Of a stretch of 22,061 nucleotides of DNA, positions 1-7,542 are shown in pieces (positions within the stretch are counted from its first letter, which is position 1; the number at the start of each line of letters is the position of its first letter). The notes beneath the pieces were generated by a model. That model had not been told where the DNA came from and did no database searches. It was given only the letters and a program-made list of their open reading frames with translations. The translations under genes and the position numbers were made by a program. The DNA comes from CAWVWD01 sp965662365 (GTDB lineage Bacteria; Bacteroidota; Bacteroidia; Chitinophagales; Saprospiraceae), in the NCBI GenBank assembly GCA_965662365.1, contig CBFIHR010000075.1:1-22061 (forward strand). The letters are read 5' to 3'.

Positions 1-1142
1 ACGCCATCTTTTGTAATCGCATCAAACAGCGTTTTATCCGCATTTTTGACTTGAATCGACAATTGACAACCACGTTCTGCTGTATTTTTTGGTGTAATAA
101 TTTCGATTTGATCATTGTTCAAGTCATTGACTAAAAACTCTAAATAGCCAGTCAATTTTAGCGTTTTTTCGTTCAATTTTTCCATACCGACTTCATCAAA
201 CATATCCAAACTTGCTAAAATCGCCGCCAACGATAAAATCGGAGGATTACTCAATTGCCAACCTTCTGCCCCTGGAATTGGGTCAAAATCATCCCGCATT
301 CCAAAACGAGTTTCTTTGTTGTGTCCCCACCAACCTGCAAATCTTGGTAAGTCAAAATCATTCGCATGACGTTCATGCACGAAACAACCGCCCACACTTC
401 CTGGACCAGCATTCAAATATTTGTACGTACACCAAGTCGCAAAATCAACGCCTGAGTCGTGTAATTTTAAATTCAAATTTCCAGCACCGTGAGCCAAATC
501 AAATCCAACTTTACAACCTTTCGCATGACCTAATTCGGCAATGCGTTTCATATTAAAAACTTGCCCAGTGTAATAATTCGGGCAACCGATGAGAATCAAA
601 GCAATGCTTTCGCCTTCTTCCTCAATCATCGCTTCGATGTCTTCATGTCGTACCAAAACTTCGCCTTCACGAGCTTTCAATTCTAACAAGCCATCATCGT
701 AACCATGAAATTTTAACTGCGATTCGACCGCATATCGATCTGACGGAAAAGCATCAGATTCGATTAATATTTTGTAACGGTCGCTGGTCGGGCGATAAAA
801 CGATGCCATTAATAGGTGTAAATTTACAGAAAGTGTATTCATCACGACGACTTCAATCGGTTTTGCACCAACGACTTTCGCCATTTTTTCGGTCAAAAAC
901 TCATGGTAAGGCATCCACGGATTTTTGGCATGAAAATGCCCTTCAACGCCTAAGTTTTTCCAATCTTCTAATTCTTGATTTAAATATTTAGCAGTAGATT
1001 TTGGCTGTAAACCGAGCGAGTTGCCGCAAAGATAAACGTAAGGTTTACCATTTTTTTGCATTGGCAAGTGAAATTGCTCTCGATACGATTTTAGTGAATC
1101 GTTTTCGTCCTGCTGTTTTGCGTAAGCTAAAGTATTTTGCAC
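1..1142 (-). CDS. kynU: kynureninase (3' end cut off by window edge)
   Basis: PLP enzyme that cleaves L-kynurenine or 3-hydroxykynurenine to (3-hydroxy)anthranilate and alanine. I translated the reverse complement myself. The frame is open from a GTG at 1142 to position 1 without a stop, about 380 residues of a family usually near 420, so only the C-terminus is missing. Family signatures visible: the N-terminal YLCGNSLG, a GFDLAHGAGN stretch holding the cofactor aspartate, and WCTYKYLNAGPGS, in which Lys241 is the expected Schiff-base lysine. No ATG lies in frame before residue 28; GTG follows an in-frame TAA by 12 codons and is the best start, though an adjacent ATT cannot be excluded. A TATCTTTG -7-like box lies 44 nt upstream. 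The gene is divergent from the rest of the left half. Specificity for kynurenine versus 3-hydroxykynurenine cannot be read from sequence; the downstream 3-HAO suggests the latter. Confidence 0.95.
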   Translation of the reverse strand, partial: MQNTLAYAKQQDENDSLKSYREQFHLPMQKNGKPYVYLCGNSLGLQPKSTAKYLNQELEDWKNLGVEGHFHAKNPWMPYHEFLTEKMAKVVGAKPIEVVVMNTLSVNLHLLMASFYRPTSDRYKILIESDAFPSDRYAVESQLKFHGYDDGLLELKAREGEVLVRHEDIEAMIEEEGESIALILIGCPNYYTGQVFNMKRIAELGHAKGCKVGFDLAHGAGNLNLKLHDSGVDFATWCTYKYLNAGPGSVGGCFVHERHANDFDLPRFAGWWGHNKETRFGMRDDFDPIPGAEGWQLSNPPILSLAAILASLDMFDEVGMEKLNEKTLKLTGYLEFLVNDLNNDQIEIITPKNTAERGCQLSIQVKNADKTLFDAITKDG

Positions 1143-1185
1143 AATGATTTTTTTAGTATTTTTTGTTAATTGATTGATTTAGCCC

Positions 1186-1193
1186 CAAAGATA
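1186..1193 (-). promoter_or_regulatory. -7-like box of kynU
   Basis: On the minus strand TATCTTTG matches the Bacteroidota -7 consensus TAnnTTTG. It ends 43 nt before the GTG start of kynureninase. No convincing TTTG -33 element is found 19-21 nt further upstream, so the call rests on the -7 box alone. Confidence 0.4.
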
Positions 1194-1403
1194 GGAACAT
1201 TTATTTTAACGGATTTACGAATACGAAAATTTAAAAAAAGAGTGTCACAGTTACTATACACGTAAATATACGTGGTTTTGCATTTACGTAATAATACGCT
1301 TATGCTGCTTTAGTCTATGTCCTAAATTTGTACGAAAACCAGCATAAATTTTAAACCAAAATTAAGGTTGCTGCTAATAATATTAGTAGCGTAGCTCCAA
1401 AAA

Positions 1404-1463
1404 ATGTTGCATGTAAAAGCCCGAAACTTCGAGTTTTGTGTGTATTTGACTCGAAAAAGTTAA
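1404..1463 (+). CDS. putative 19-codon leader peptide ORF
   Basis: A short ORF, MLHVKARNFEFCVYLTRKS, whose stop codon lies 9 nt before a terminator hairpin with a T-run. Its own RNA can fold: TTCGAGT (1428-1434) pairs with ACTCGAA (1449-1455), so translation would change folding near the terminator. This is the geometry of an attenuator or of a small independent transcript. I do not recognise the peptide, it has no recognisable ribosome binding site, and an ORF this short can occur by chance. The next gene starts 278 nt after the T-run, which is far for classical attenuation. It could instead be a non-coding RNA spanning roughly 1360-1508. Confidence 0.35.
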   Translation: MLHVKARNFEFCVYLTRKS

Positions 1464-1472
1464 TCCCAAGAA

Positions 1473-1508
1473 GCTAATTTCTTTCATTAGAAATTGGCTC
1501 TTTTTTTA
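1473..1508 (+). terminator. intrinsic terminator, plus strand
   Basis: Stem gctaatttct / agaaattggc (one G-U pair) with a 6-nt loop, followed by TC and a seven-T run. It is an orphan terminator: no annotated gene on the plus strand ends just before it, which implies a short transcript starting within the kynU upstream region. Confidence 0.7.
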
Positions 1509-1785
1509 TTAGAAATGGGAAGGCTGCTAATAATATATAGATTTATTAATTTATTTCAACAATAAAACAAAAGCATTCTATTGACTTGAAATGGCTTTAT
1601 TGACTTCGAATCTGTTATTAGACGAAAGTCCTAAAATAAATAAAGTTAGCTCAAAATTATTGTCACAAATATAAATATCAAGCTAAAACCCTTCCTGTAA
1701 ATCTCTCATAAACCTTCACAATTTCTTTTATAAAATACGAAAATCAGGATAAAAAAGCTATGTTCGTCATTTGAGAAAACAGCAG

Positions 1786-2217
1786 ATGATGGAAGCGATA
1801 AAAACACAAATTGAAACTAACTTTCAGTTATTGACGGATATAAAAGTAGAATGGCGACACATGGACGCAGCCGGTCATGTGCATAATGTTCAATATTTTG
1901 GTTATTTTGAAACTTGTAGGATTGTCTTTTTTGAAGCCTTAGATTTCGATGTTGTCCCCTTTGATGCTGTCGGAATTGTTGTCGGCAAAGTCGATTGCAA
2001 GTATATTTATCCGGTGACTTATCCCGACACTTTAACTGGCGGCATTCGATGCGTTGAGCATGGCGAAGATTACGTCAGTATTGAGATTCATTTATTTAGC
2101 CAAAAGTATAATCGAATCGTTGCAATCTCTAATCAAAAGCTGGTATTTTACCATTTTGGCACAAAGCTAAAAGCTAAAATGCCAGAGGATTTTTTGAAAA
2201 AATTAGGACAGTTATAG
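1786..2217 (+). CDS. acyl-CoA thioesterase, hotdog fold (4HBT / YbgC-FadM type)
   Basis: About 143 residues, the normal length for a single hotdog-domain thioesterase that hydrolyses acyl-CoA in the cytoplasm. The diagnostic N-terminal motif is present as VEWRHMDAAGHVHNVQYFGYFE-like sequence near residues 20-40, where the Asp after HM is the expected catalytic residue and HVHNVQYF replaces the usual HVNNVVYF. The frame is open from a TTG at 1771, but ATG codons at 1786 and 1789 are preferred starts. The substrate is unknown. It lies upstream of cysE with a 108-nt gap, so co-transcription is possible but not shown. A link to tryptophan catabolism, which ends in acyl-CoA, would be speculation. 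Confidence 0.85.
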   Translation: MMEAIKTQIETNFQLLTDIKVEWRHMDAAGHVHNVQYFGYFETCRIVFFEALDFDVVPFDAVGIVVGKVDCKYIYPVTYPDTLTGGIRCVEHGEDYVSIEIHLFSQKYNRIVAISNQKLVFYHFGTKLKAKMPEDFLKKLGQL

Positions 2218-2325
2218 CAGACGTTTATTCTTACCCCGAATTACAGCTAAATAACTTCTCCTTTTGTAAACATATTGAATGATAAAATGCTTTTCTTAAC
2301 GTAACTTTTATCATAAAAAAATACT

Positions 2326-3168
2326 ATGAATACGACGTTTTTAAATAAAATCTACGAAGCCCATCAATATCCAAAAGTTTTACCGGGAACGGTAGAAATA
2401 GAGCGATTTATTACTAATTTATTAGATTTTCTTTTTCCAGAATTAAGTGAAAATCGATTTCGAACACCTTTGGAAGTCGAAACAAATTTTCACTTATTAC
2501 GATTAGATTTTGAAAAACTATTGTATAAAACGGAAGCCTGCAATAATAAAAATGTGAATAGCGTTTGTCACAATTTTTTTACTGCTTTAGAGGAGGTTTA
2601 CGAGCTTTGTTTGGAAGACAGCGAGGCAATTTTGGAAGGAGATCCGGCAGCCGTTGACCGAAAAGAAGTCGTAAGAACATATCCTGGGTTTTATGCGATT
2701 GCGATTTATCGAATTGCTCACTTGATGTTAAAATTAGAAATCCCGCATTTACCAAGAATCTTGACAGAGTTTGCTCATAGCAAAACAGGAATTGATATAC
2801 ATCCTGGAGCGAAAATCGGTCGGAAATTCTGTATTGATCATGGCACAGGGATCGTTATTGGTGAAACTTGTGACATCGGAAATCAAGTTAAAATCTATCA
2901 AGGTGTTACTCTGGGGGCGTTAAGTGTGACCAAAGAAATGGCACAAACTAAGCGTCATCCTACGATCGAGGATAACGTTGTCATCTATGCTGGTGCAACG
3001 ATTTTGGGTGGAAAAACGGTGATCGGTGCGAACAGTATTATTGGTGGTAGCGTTTGGATTACAGAAAGTCTTGAGCCTTTTTCAACCATTTATTACGCAG
3101 CAAAAGGTAATCAAATTTTAAAAAAAGGAATTATAGAAAAAACTACTCGAACACATGAAAGCAAATAA
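2326..3168 (+). CDS. cysE: serine O-acetyltransferase
   Basis: Transfers acetyl from acetyl-CoA to L-serine, the first step of cysteine synthesis. The 280-residue protein has a helical N-terminal half (about 1-140) and a C-terminal left-handed beta-helix of hexapeptide repeats (about 155-250). Catalytic Asp157 (in GIDIHP) and His172 (in DHGTGIVIGE) match E. coli Asp143 and His158, and Arg210-His211 match the substrate-contacting pair. The C-terminal tail is long enough to dock into cysteine synthase but ends in ESK, not in the canonical C-terminal Ile. The stop codon overlaps the start of the next gene by 14 nt, so the two genes form an operon and probably are translationally coupled. Confidence 0.93.
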   Translation: MNTTFLNKIYEAHQYPKVLPGTVEIERFITNLLDFLFPELSENRFRTPLEVETNFHLLRLDFEKLLYKTEACNNKNVNSVCHNFFTALEEVYELCLEDSEAILEGDPAAVDRKEVVRTYPGFYAIAIYRIAHLMLKLEIPHLPRILTEFAHSKTGIDIHPGAKIGRKFCIDHGTGIVIGETCDIGNQVKIYQGVTLGALSVTKEMAQTKRHPTIEDNVVIYAGATILGGKTVIGANSIIGGSVWITESLEPFSTIYYAAKGNQILKKGIIEKTTRTHESK

Positions 3169-4045
3169 TATCGGTGCGTTAATCGGCAATACACCTTTGG
3201 TGAAAATCAATTTTTCAGAAATACCCGAACACGTTACTATTTACGGAAAATTAGAAGGTCATAACCCTGGCGGCAGTGTCAAAGACAAACCAGCATTCAA
3301 TATGATTCAAGAAGCCTTAAATCGTGGCGATATTGATAAAAACACCAAATTGGTTGAGGCGACAAGTGGCAATACTGGAATTGCTTTAGCAATGGTCGCA
3401 GCAGCTTTTGGCTTAGATATGACCTTATTAATGCCAGCCAAAGCGACCAAAGAACGAGTCGATACTATGCGAGCTTTAGGGGCAAAGATTATTTTAACCG
3501 ATGCGACCAAAACGATTGAATATTCAAGAGCATTAGCGGAAAAAATGGTCGAGGAAGAAGGTTACTTTATGCTAAATCAATTTGAAAACAAGGATAATTT
3601 TATGGCTCATTATAAAACAACTGGGCCTGAAATTTGGCGAGATACAGAAGGTGAACTCACACATTTTATTTCCAGTATGGGAACAACTGGCACAATCATG
3701 GGCAATTCTAAGTTTCTAAAAGAACAAAATCCTGCTATACAAATTGTTGGCGTACAACCAGAGGAAGGCTCACAAATACCGGGTATCCGTAAGTGGTCAC
3801 CCGCATTTTTACCCAAAATATATGATCCAAAACAAGTGGATAATATCTTGTTTGTCAATCAAGCACAAGCTCAAAATATGACTCGAAGGTTAGCCAAGGA
3901 GAATGGCATTTTTGCAGGAATGAGCAGCGGTGGAGCGATGTACGCTGCTGTGGAATTGGCTAAAACATTAACAGAACCGGCAATAATTGTTTCTATTGTT
4001 TGTGATAGAGGTGATCGTTATTTGAGTTCGAATTTATTTGAATAA
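3155..4045 (+). CDS. cysM: cysteine synthase, CysM type
   Basis: PLP-dependent beta-replacement enzyme making cysteine from O-acetylserine and a sulfur donor. The 296-residue protein contains NPGGSVKDK with Schiff-base Lys43, the substrate loop ATSGNTG (near 69-75) and the phosphate-binding SMGTTGTI (near 170). The EEGSQIPGIRKW segment, with its arginine, resembles CysM more than CysK; E. coli CysM can use thiosulfate to form S-sulfocysteine. Whether this enzyme uses sulfide, thiosulfate or both is inference. It overlaps cysE by 14 nt in another frame. Confidence 0.92.
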   Translation: MKANNIGALIGNTPLVKINFSEIPEHVTIYGKLEGHNPGGSVKDKPAFNMIQEALNRGDIDKNTKLVEATSGNTGIALAMVAAAFGLDMTLLMPAKATKERVDTMRALGAKIILTDATKTIEYSRALAEKMVEEEGYFMLNQFENKDNFMAHYKTTGPEIWRDTEGELTHFISSMGTTGTIMGNSKFLKEQNPAIQIVGVQPEEGSQIPGIRKWSPAFLPKIYDPKQVDNILFVNQAQAQNMTRRLAKENGIFAGMSSGGAMYAAVELAKTLTEPAIIVSIVCDRGDRYLSSNLFE

Positions 4046-4144
4046 TGCACTTCTAAAACTTCAGCTTCAAGAAAAACTCGTTTTACTTTAAAGCAACTCC
4101 TGCCTCATAATTTGTGCCTTTAAGATTGAGGATTACCTTTTCTA

Positions 4145-4192
4145 TTTAAAACCAACTAATTCTCTACCTTTAAAACCAACAAATTCTCTATC
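4145..4192 (+). repeat. 24-bp tandem repeat carrying -7-like boxes
   Basis: Two copies (4145-4168 and 4169-4192) of a 24-bp unit, differing at only a few positions, with a fragment of a third. Each carries TAnCTTTA (TACCTTTA at 4165-4172, TATCTTTA at 4189-4196), close to the Bacteroidota -7 box TAnnTTTG; a further TACCTTTT lies at about 4134. The last box is 22 nt before the AMSDH start codon. The repeat may multiply promoter elements for the AMSDH-HAO-ACMSD run, or be slippage in AT-rich leader DNA. Confidence 0.6.
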
Positions 4193-4218
4193 TTTAACCC
4201 AAACCAATTACTAAAAAA

Positions 4219-5655
4219 ATGCAAATAAAAAATTACATCAACGGTGAATTGACTGCACCGATTGACAATCAATATTTAGACGTTTTCAATCCTGCATCAG
4301 GCGAAGTTTATGCACAAGCACCAGACTCGACCGAAGCGGATATTAACGCAGCGGTCGAAGCTGCAAAGGCTGCTTTTTCGACTTGGTCAAAAACCAGCAT
4401 TGATGAAAGACACCGAATTTTAACTAAAATCGCTAACTTAATCGAAGCTCGTTTGGACATTTTGGCGAAAGCCGAAAGCAAAGACAACGGAAAACCCCTA
4501 TGGTTGGCGAAAGCCGTTGATATTCCTCGTGCGTCGAGCAACTTCCGATTTTTTGCGAACGCCATCACGCAGTTTGCGTCCGAATCACACGAAATGACGG
4601 GCAAGGCGATTAACTATACGTTGCGGCATCCGTTGGGCGTTGTCGGTTGTATTTCACCGTGGAATTTGCCGTTATATTTATTCACTTGGAAAATTGCTCC
4701 AGCGATTGCAGCAGGAAATTGTGTTGTCGCTAAACCGTCAGAAGTGACCCCGATGACGGCTTTTTTGCTTTCGCAAATTTGCATCGAAGCTGGTTTGCCG
4801 AAAGGCGTTTTAAATATCGTCCACGGCTTAGGACACAAAACTGGGGCCGCCATGAATATCCACCCAAATATCAAAGCCATTTCGTTCACAGGAAGCACGA
4901 GAGTTGGGGCAGAAATCGCCAGAGTTGCGGCACCGATGTTTAAGAAATTATCACTCGAAATGGGCGGAAAAAATCCAAATATTATTTTTGCAGATTGCAA
5001 TTATGACAAAATGCTCCAAACAACGATTCGCTCGTCTTTTGCGAATCAAGGACAGATTTGTCTTTGCGGTTCACGGATATTTGTCGAAAGACCGATTTAT
5101 GAAAAGTTTAAAAATGATTTTGTAAATTGGGCAAAAACAATGAAAGTCGGTCATCCGTTAGCGGAAGATACGAAAGTCGGTGCGGTCGTTTCCAAACCAC
5201 ATTACGAGAAAATTTTGTCGTATATTGAACTCGCAAAAGCGGAAGGCGGAACAGTGCTTTGTGGCGGAAAAGCGGTATTTCCAGAAGGTTACGAAAACGG
5301 GTTATACATCGAACCGACCATCATTGAAGGCTTATCGCCAACTTGCCGCACGAATCAAGAAGAGATTTTTGGTCCAGTCGTGACGATTACGCCTTTTGAT
5401 ACCGAGGCAGAAGTTTTGGCTTACGCCAATACGATAGATTACGGCTTATCTTGCACTTTGTGGACAGAAAACCTAAGCCGAACACATCGAATGGCGACCG
5501 AAATCGAAGCTGGAATTGTTTGGGTAAATACTTGGCTATTGCGGGATTTAAGAACACCTTTTGGTGGCGTAAAAAGTTCAGGAGTTGGTCGTGAAGGCGG
5601 TTTTGAAGCCTTGCGGTTTTTTACGGAACCGAAAAATGTTTGTATTGAATATTAA
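4219..5655 (+). CDS. amnC: 2-aminomuconate 6-semialdehyde dehydrogenase (ALDH8-like)
   Basis: NAD-dependent oxidation of 2-aminomuconate semialdehyde to 2-aminomuconate, competing with its spontaneous cyclisation to picolinic acid. The 478-residue protein is a full-length aldehyde dehydrogenase: oxyanion Asn149 (PWNLPLYLFTWKIAPA), general base Glu247 (LEMGGKNPN) and nucleophile Cys281 (GQICLCGSR). The signature VNTWLLRDLRTPFGG (Arg442, Arg445) and DIPRASSNFRFFA (Arg104, Arg110) are typical of the AMSDH/HMSDH branch, whose arginines bind the substrate carboxylate. The neighbouring HAO and ACMSD genes fix the substrate: they produce it. Hydroxymuconic semialdehyde dehydrogenase is the main alternative from sequence alone. 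Confidence 0.9.
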   Translation: MQIKNYINGELTAPIDNQYLDVFNPASGEVYAQAPDSTEADINAAVEAAKAAFSTWSKTSIDERHRILTKIANLIEARLDILAKAESKDNGKPLWLAKAVDIPRASSNFRFFANAITQFASESHEMTGKAINYTLRHPLGVVGCISPWNLPLYLFTWKIAPAIAAGNCVVAKPSEVTPMTAFLLSQICIEAGLPKGVLNIVHGLGHKTGAAMNIHPNIKAISFTGSTRVGAEIARVAAPMFKKLSLEMGGKNPNIIFADCNYDKMLQTTIRSSFANQGQICLCGSRIFVERPIYEKFKNDFVNWAKTMKVGHPLAEDTKVGAVVSKPHYEKILSYIELAKAEGGTVLCGGKAVFPEGYENGLYIEPTIIEGLSPTCRTNQEEIFGPVVTITPFDTEAEVLAYANTIDYGLSCTLWTENLSRTHRMATEIEAGIVWVNTWLLRDLRTPFGGVKSSGVGREGGFEALRFFTEPKNVCIEY

Positions 5656-5712
5656 TTTTTTTGACAAGTTATACTGAATAAATACAGGATTCAAAATAAA
5701 AAAATTGTTTTT

Positions 5713-5767
5713 GTTGAACCCACCCCCAACCCCTCCTTTTTAAGGGAGGGATTGGGGTGGGTTCAAC
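5713..5767. repeat. C/G-rich palindromic intergenic element
   Basis: Near-perfect inverted repeat with arms starting gttgaacccaccccc and ending ggggtgggttcaac, closed by a short T/A loop. The base composition is strikingly unlike the surrounding AT-rich spacer. Runs of this ACCCACCCC...GGGGTGGGT kind are dispersed in many Bacteroidota genomes, so it is probably a REP-like element. It lies between AMSDH and HAO and ends 22 nt before the HAO start, so in mRNA it would form a strong hairpin just ahead of that gene. Confidence 0.75.
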
Positions 5768-5789
5768 TGTCAAAATAAAAATCAAAAAA

Positions 5790-6299
5790 ATGATAACTTC
5801 CACTATTAATTTTAAACAATGGATTGAAGACAATCGAGAATTATTAAAACCGCCAGTTGGCAATAAGGCGATTTACAACGAAGACTTTATCGTCATGGTT
5901 GTCGGCGGGCCAAACTCTCGAAAGGATTATCACCTCAATCAAACTGCAGAATTTTTCTATCAAATCGAAGGTGATATTACATTAAAAGTCATTGACAACG
6001 GTGAAGCGAAAGATATTCACATTAAAGAAGGTGAAGTATTCTTTTTGCCGCCAAATATTCCACATTCACCGCAACGAGGTGCGAATACCGTTGGTTTGGT
6101 GATCGAACAAAAACGACCAGAAGGTGTAGATGACGGTTTGGCGTGGTTTTGCGAAAATTGTCATAATGAGTTGTATCGTGAGCCATTCAAATTGATAAAT
6201 ATCGAAACCGATATGCCAGTTTTATTTGATAAATATTATTCTAATGAAGAATTGAGAACTTGTGATAAGTGTGGAACGACAATGGAACCACCGAAATAA
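5790..6299 (+). CDS. nbaC: 3-hydroxyanthranilate 3,4-dioxygenase
   Basis: Non-heme Fe(II) cupin that opens 3-hydroxyanthranilate to 2-amino-3-carboxymuconate semialdehyde (ACMS). The 169-residue bacterial form has Fe ligands His48 and Glu54 (in YHLNQTAEFF) and His92 (in PPNIPHSP), and the substrate contacts Arg44, Arg96 and Glu106. The C-terminal rubredoxin-like site is intact with C121ENC124 and C158DKC161, the second metal site seen in bacterial and fungal enzymes. I chose ATG 5790; an in-frame ATG at 5757 lies inside the palindromic element and would add 11 unrelated residues. The gene sits between the enzymes using its product (ACMSD next, AMSDH before), 134 nt and 115 nt apart. Confidence 0.95.
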   Translation: MITSTINFKQWIEDNRELLKPPVGNKAIYNEDFIVMVVGGPNSRKDYHLNQTAEFFYQIEGDITLKVIDNGEAKDIHIKEGEVFFLPPNIPHSPQRGANTVGLVIEQKRPEGVDDGLAWFCENCHNELYREPFKLINIETDMPVLFDKYYSNEELRTCDKCGTTMEPPK

Positions 6300-6327
6300 T
6301 GCATGAATCTAAAAACTGTATATAACC

Positions 6328-6353
6328 GTCATTCTGACCTACGTCGGAATGAC
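6328..6353. terminator. hairpin after HAO, possible terminator or dispersed repeat
   Basis: Inverted repeat gtcattctgac / gtcggaatgac with a ctac loop and one G-U pair, followed by a short mixed T-rich stretch (agtttattttt). It lies between HAO and ACMSD, both on the plus strand. The GTCATTCTGA/TCGGAATGAC core is a common dispersed palindrome in Bacteroidota, so it may be a partial terminator or only a repeat. Confidence 0.6.
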
Positions 6354-6414
6354 AGTTTATTTTTGGGTTTCTACCTTCGTATTTTTAGTAAATAAGTCCT
6401 AAACATCGATAAAA

Positions 6415-7479
6415 ATGAGAATAAACGGGCATTCACACCTATTACCTTATCCAGAGCAGATTCCATCGTATTTAAAAGAAAAAGAAATTTTTTGGATAGA
6501 TGAAGATCGACAACACATGTTACAAAAGGGTTGGAAACGCCCAGTTACCGATTCTTCTTTCTTTTTAAATGAGAAATTAGAATGGATGGAACGCAATAAA
6601 ATTGACCATGCCGTTGTCTTGAATTTATCGCAGTTATACGGTAATGGCTTGCGGATTCGAGATATGAAATATGCGTTGCGTTTTCAGAATGATTTTAATG
6701 CCAAAGTACAACACGATTATCCTACGAAATTCACTTGTGGCTTTGTCGTACACGCAGGTTTTATTGATGGTGCGTGTTGGGAAATTGAGCGTTGCGTCCA
6801 TGAGTTGGGGTTGCGAGTCCTTTGTTTACCAACGCATTACATGGATTCGGTTGGTACTTGGCGAGGGATTTTTGATGAAGAAACCGCACCGATTTTTGAA
6901 TTGGCGAATAAATTAAACTTGGCTATCGAAATTCATCCGTATGATGGCGAAAAATTTATTCATTTAGAAAATACAGCTTGGCGTTTTCATTTAGTTTGGA
7001 TGTTGGCACAATGTGCCGATGCGTATCACTTTTTTACACTCAACGGCATTTATGAAAAATATCCGAATATCCGAACTTGTTTTGCTCACGGCGGTCAATT
7101 GAATCACCTCAATATTGGTCGTAGAACGCAAGGTTTTGACGGACGACCAGATTTATTCGAAGGCAAAACTCGACCTCGAAAAGCACTCGGTCATCCTAAT
7201 ATTTTCTTCGATACCTTAGTACATGACACGCTTTCGTTTGAGCTAATGGTCAGACGACAAAAAGGAACAGACCAAATTCTAATGGGCTTAGATGATCCTT
7301 ATCCGTTAGGTGAAATGGAATCGGAAAGACAATCTTCTTATCCAGGAAAATTGTTGGATTTGGCAGTTGAGGAAGGGATTATTGATAAAAAACAACACGA
7401 AGAAATTTGGAGTAAAAATGTAGTGCGTTGGATTTGCGGCGATGATAATACTAAGTTTCTAAAGCGATTAAAAGGTTAA
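6415..7479 (+). CDS. nbaD: 2-amino-3-carboxymuconate-6-semialdehyde decarboxylase (ACMSD)
   Basis: Zn-dependent amidohydrolase-fold decarboxylase converting ACMS to 2-aminomuconate semialdehyde, diverting it from quinolinate and NAD synthesis. Of 354 residues, the metal ligands are all present: H6xH8 (NGHSHLL), His174 (EIHPYD), His225 (CFAHGG) and Asp293 (GLDDPYPLGE, where most homologues read GSDYPFPLGE). The length matches the ACMSD family. It is the third plus-strand gene of the AMSDH-HAO-ACMSD run and ends at a strong terminator. Other amidohydrolase-2 decarboxylases (for example gamma-resorcylate type) are unlikely given the neighbours. Confidence 0.94.
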   Translation: MRINGHSHLLPYPEQIPSYLKEKEIFWIDEDRQHMLQKGWKRPVTDSSFFLNEKLEWMERNKIDHAVVLNLSQLYGNGLRIRDMKYALRFQNDFNAKVQHDYPTKFTCGFVVHAGFIDGACWEIERCVHELGLRVLCLPTHYMDSVGTWRGIFDEETAPIFELANKLNLAIEIHPYDGEKFIHLENTAWRFHLVWMLAQCADAYHFFTLNGIYEKYPNIRTCFAHGGQLNHLNIGRRTQGFDGRPDLFEGKTRPRKALGHPNIFFDTLVHDTLSFELMVRRQKGTDQILMGLDDPYPLGEMESERQSSYPGKLLDLAVEEGIIDKKQHEEIWSKNVVRWICGDDNTKFLKRLKG

Positions 7480-7502
7480 ATTGTTATAATATTAATTATA
7501 TT

Positions 7503-7542
7503 AGACCAAACAGACTTTAAACATCTGTTTGGTCTTTTTTTT
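7503..7542 (+). terminator. strong intrinsic terminator after ACMSD
   Basis: Perfect 12-bp stem agaccaaacaga / tctgtttggtct (7503-7514, 7524-7535), 9-nt loop, then eight T on the plus strand. It closes the AMSDH-HAO-ACMSD run. The T-run touches the stop codon of the converging minus-strand gene. The opposite strand lacks a T-run after the stem, so it acts mainly on the plus strand. Confidence 0.9.

Larger units (their letters stand above)
1143..1785. other. 643-nt intergenic region with structured elements
   Basis: Divergent gap between kynU (minus) and the thioesterase gene (plus). It holds the kynU -7-like box, a small stem CACGTA/TACGTG with an AATA loop (1259-1274), an imperfect stem gctgctaata/tattagtagc (1370-1390), a short leader-like ORF and a strong plus-strand terminator (listed separately). 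The 14-mer gctgctaataatat occurs twice, at 1370-1383 and 1523-1536, on either side of the terminator. From about 1540 to 1785 it is AT-rich with no gene or motif that I can support. Confidence 0.6.

Noticed and set aside
1553..1680. Open minus-strand stretch without start codon in the kynU-thioesterase gap
   Set aside because: Only about 34 codons between stops, no start and no recognisable motif; weaker than the remnant at 13739-13926.
5757..5789. Upstream in-frame ATG for 3-hydroxyanthranilate dioxygenase
   Set aside because: It lies within the palindromic element and adds 11 K/I-rich residues not found in the family; ATG 5790 gives the usual N-terminus.
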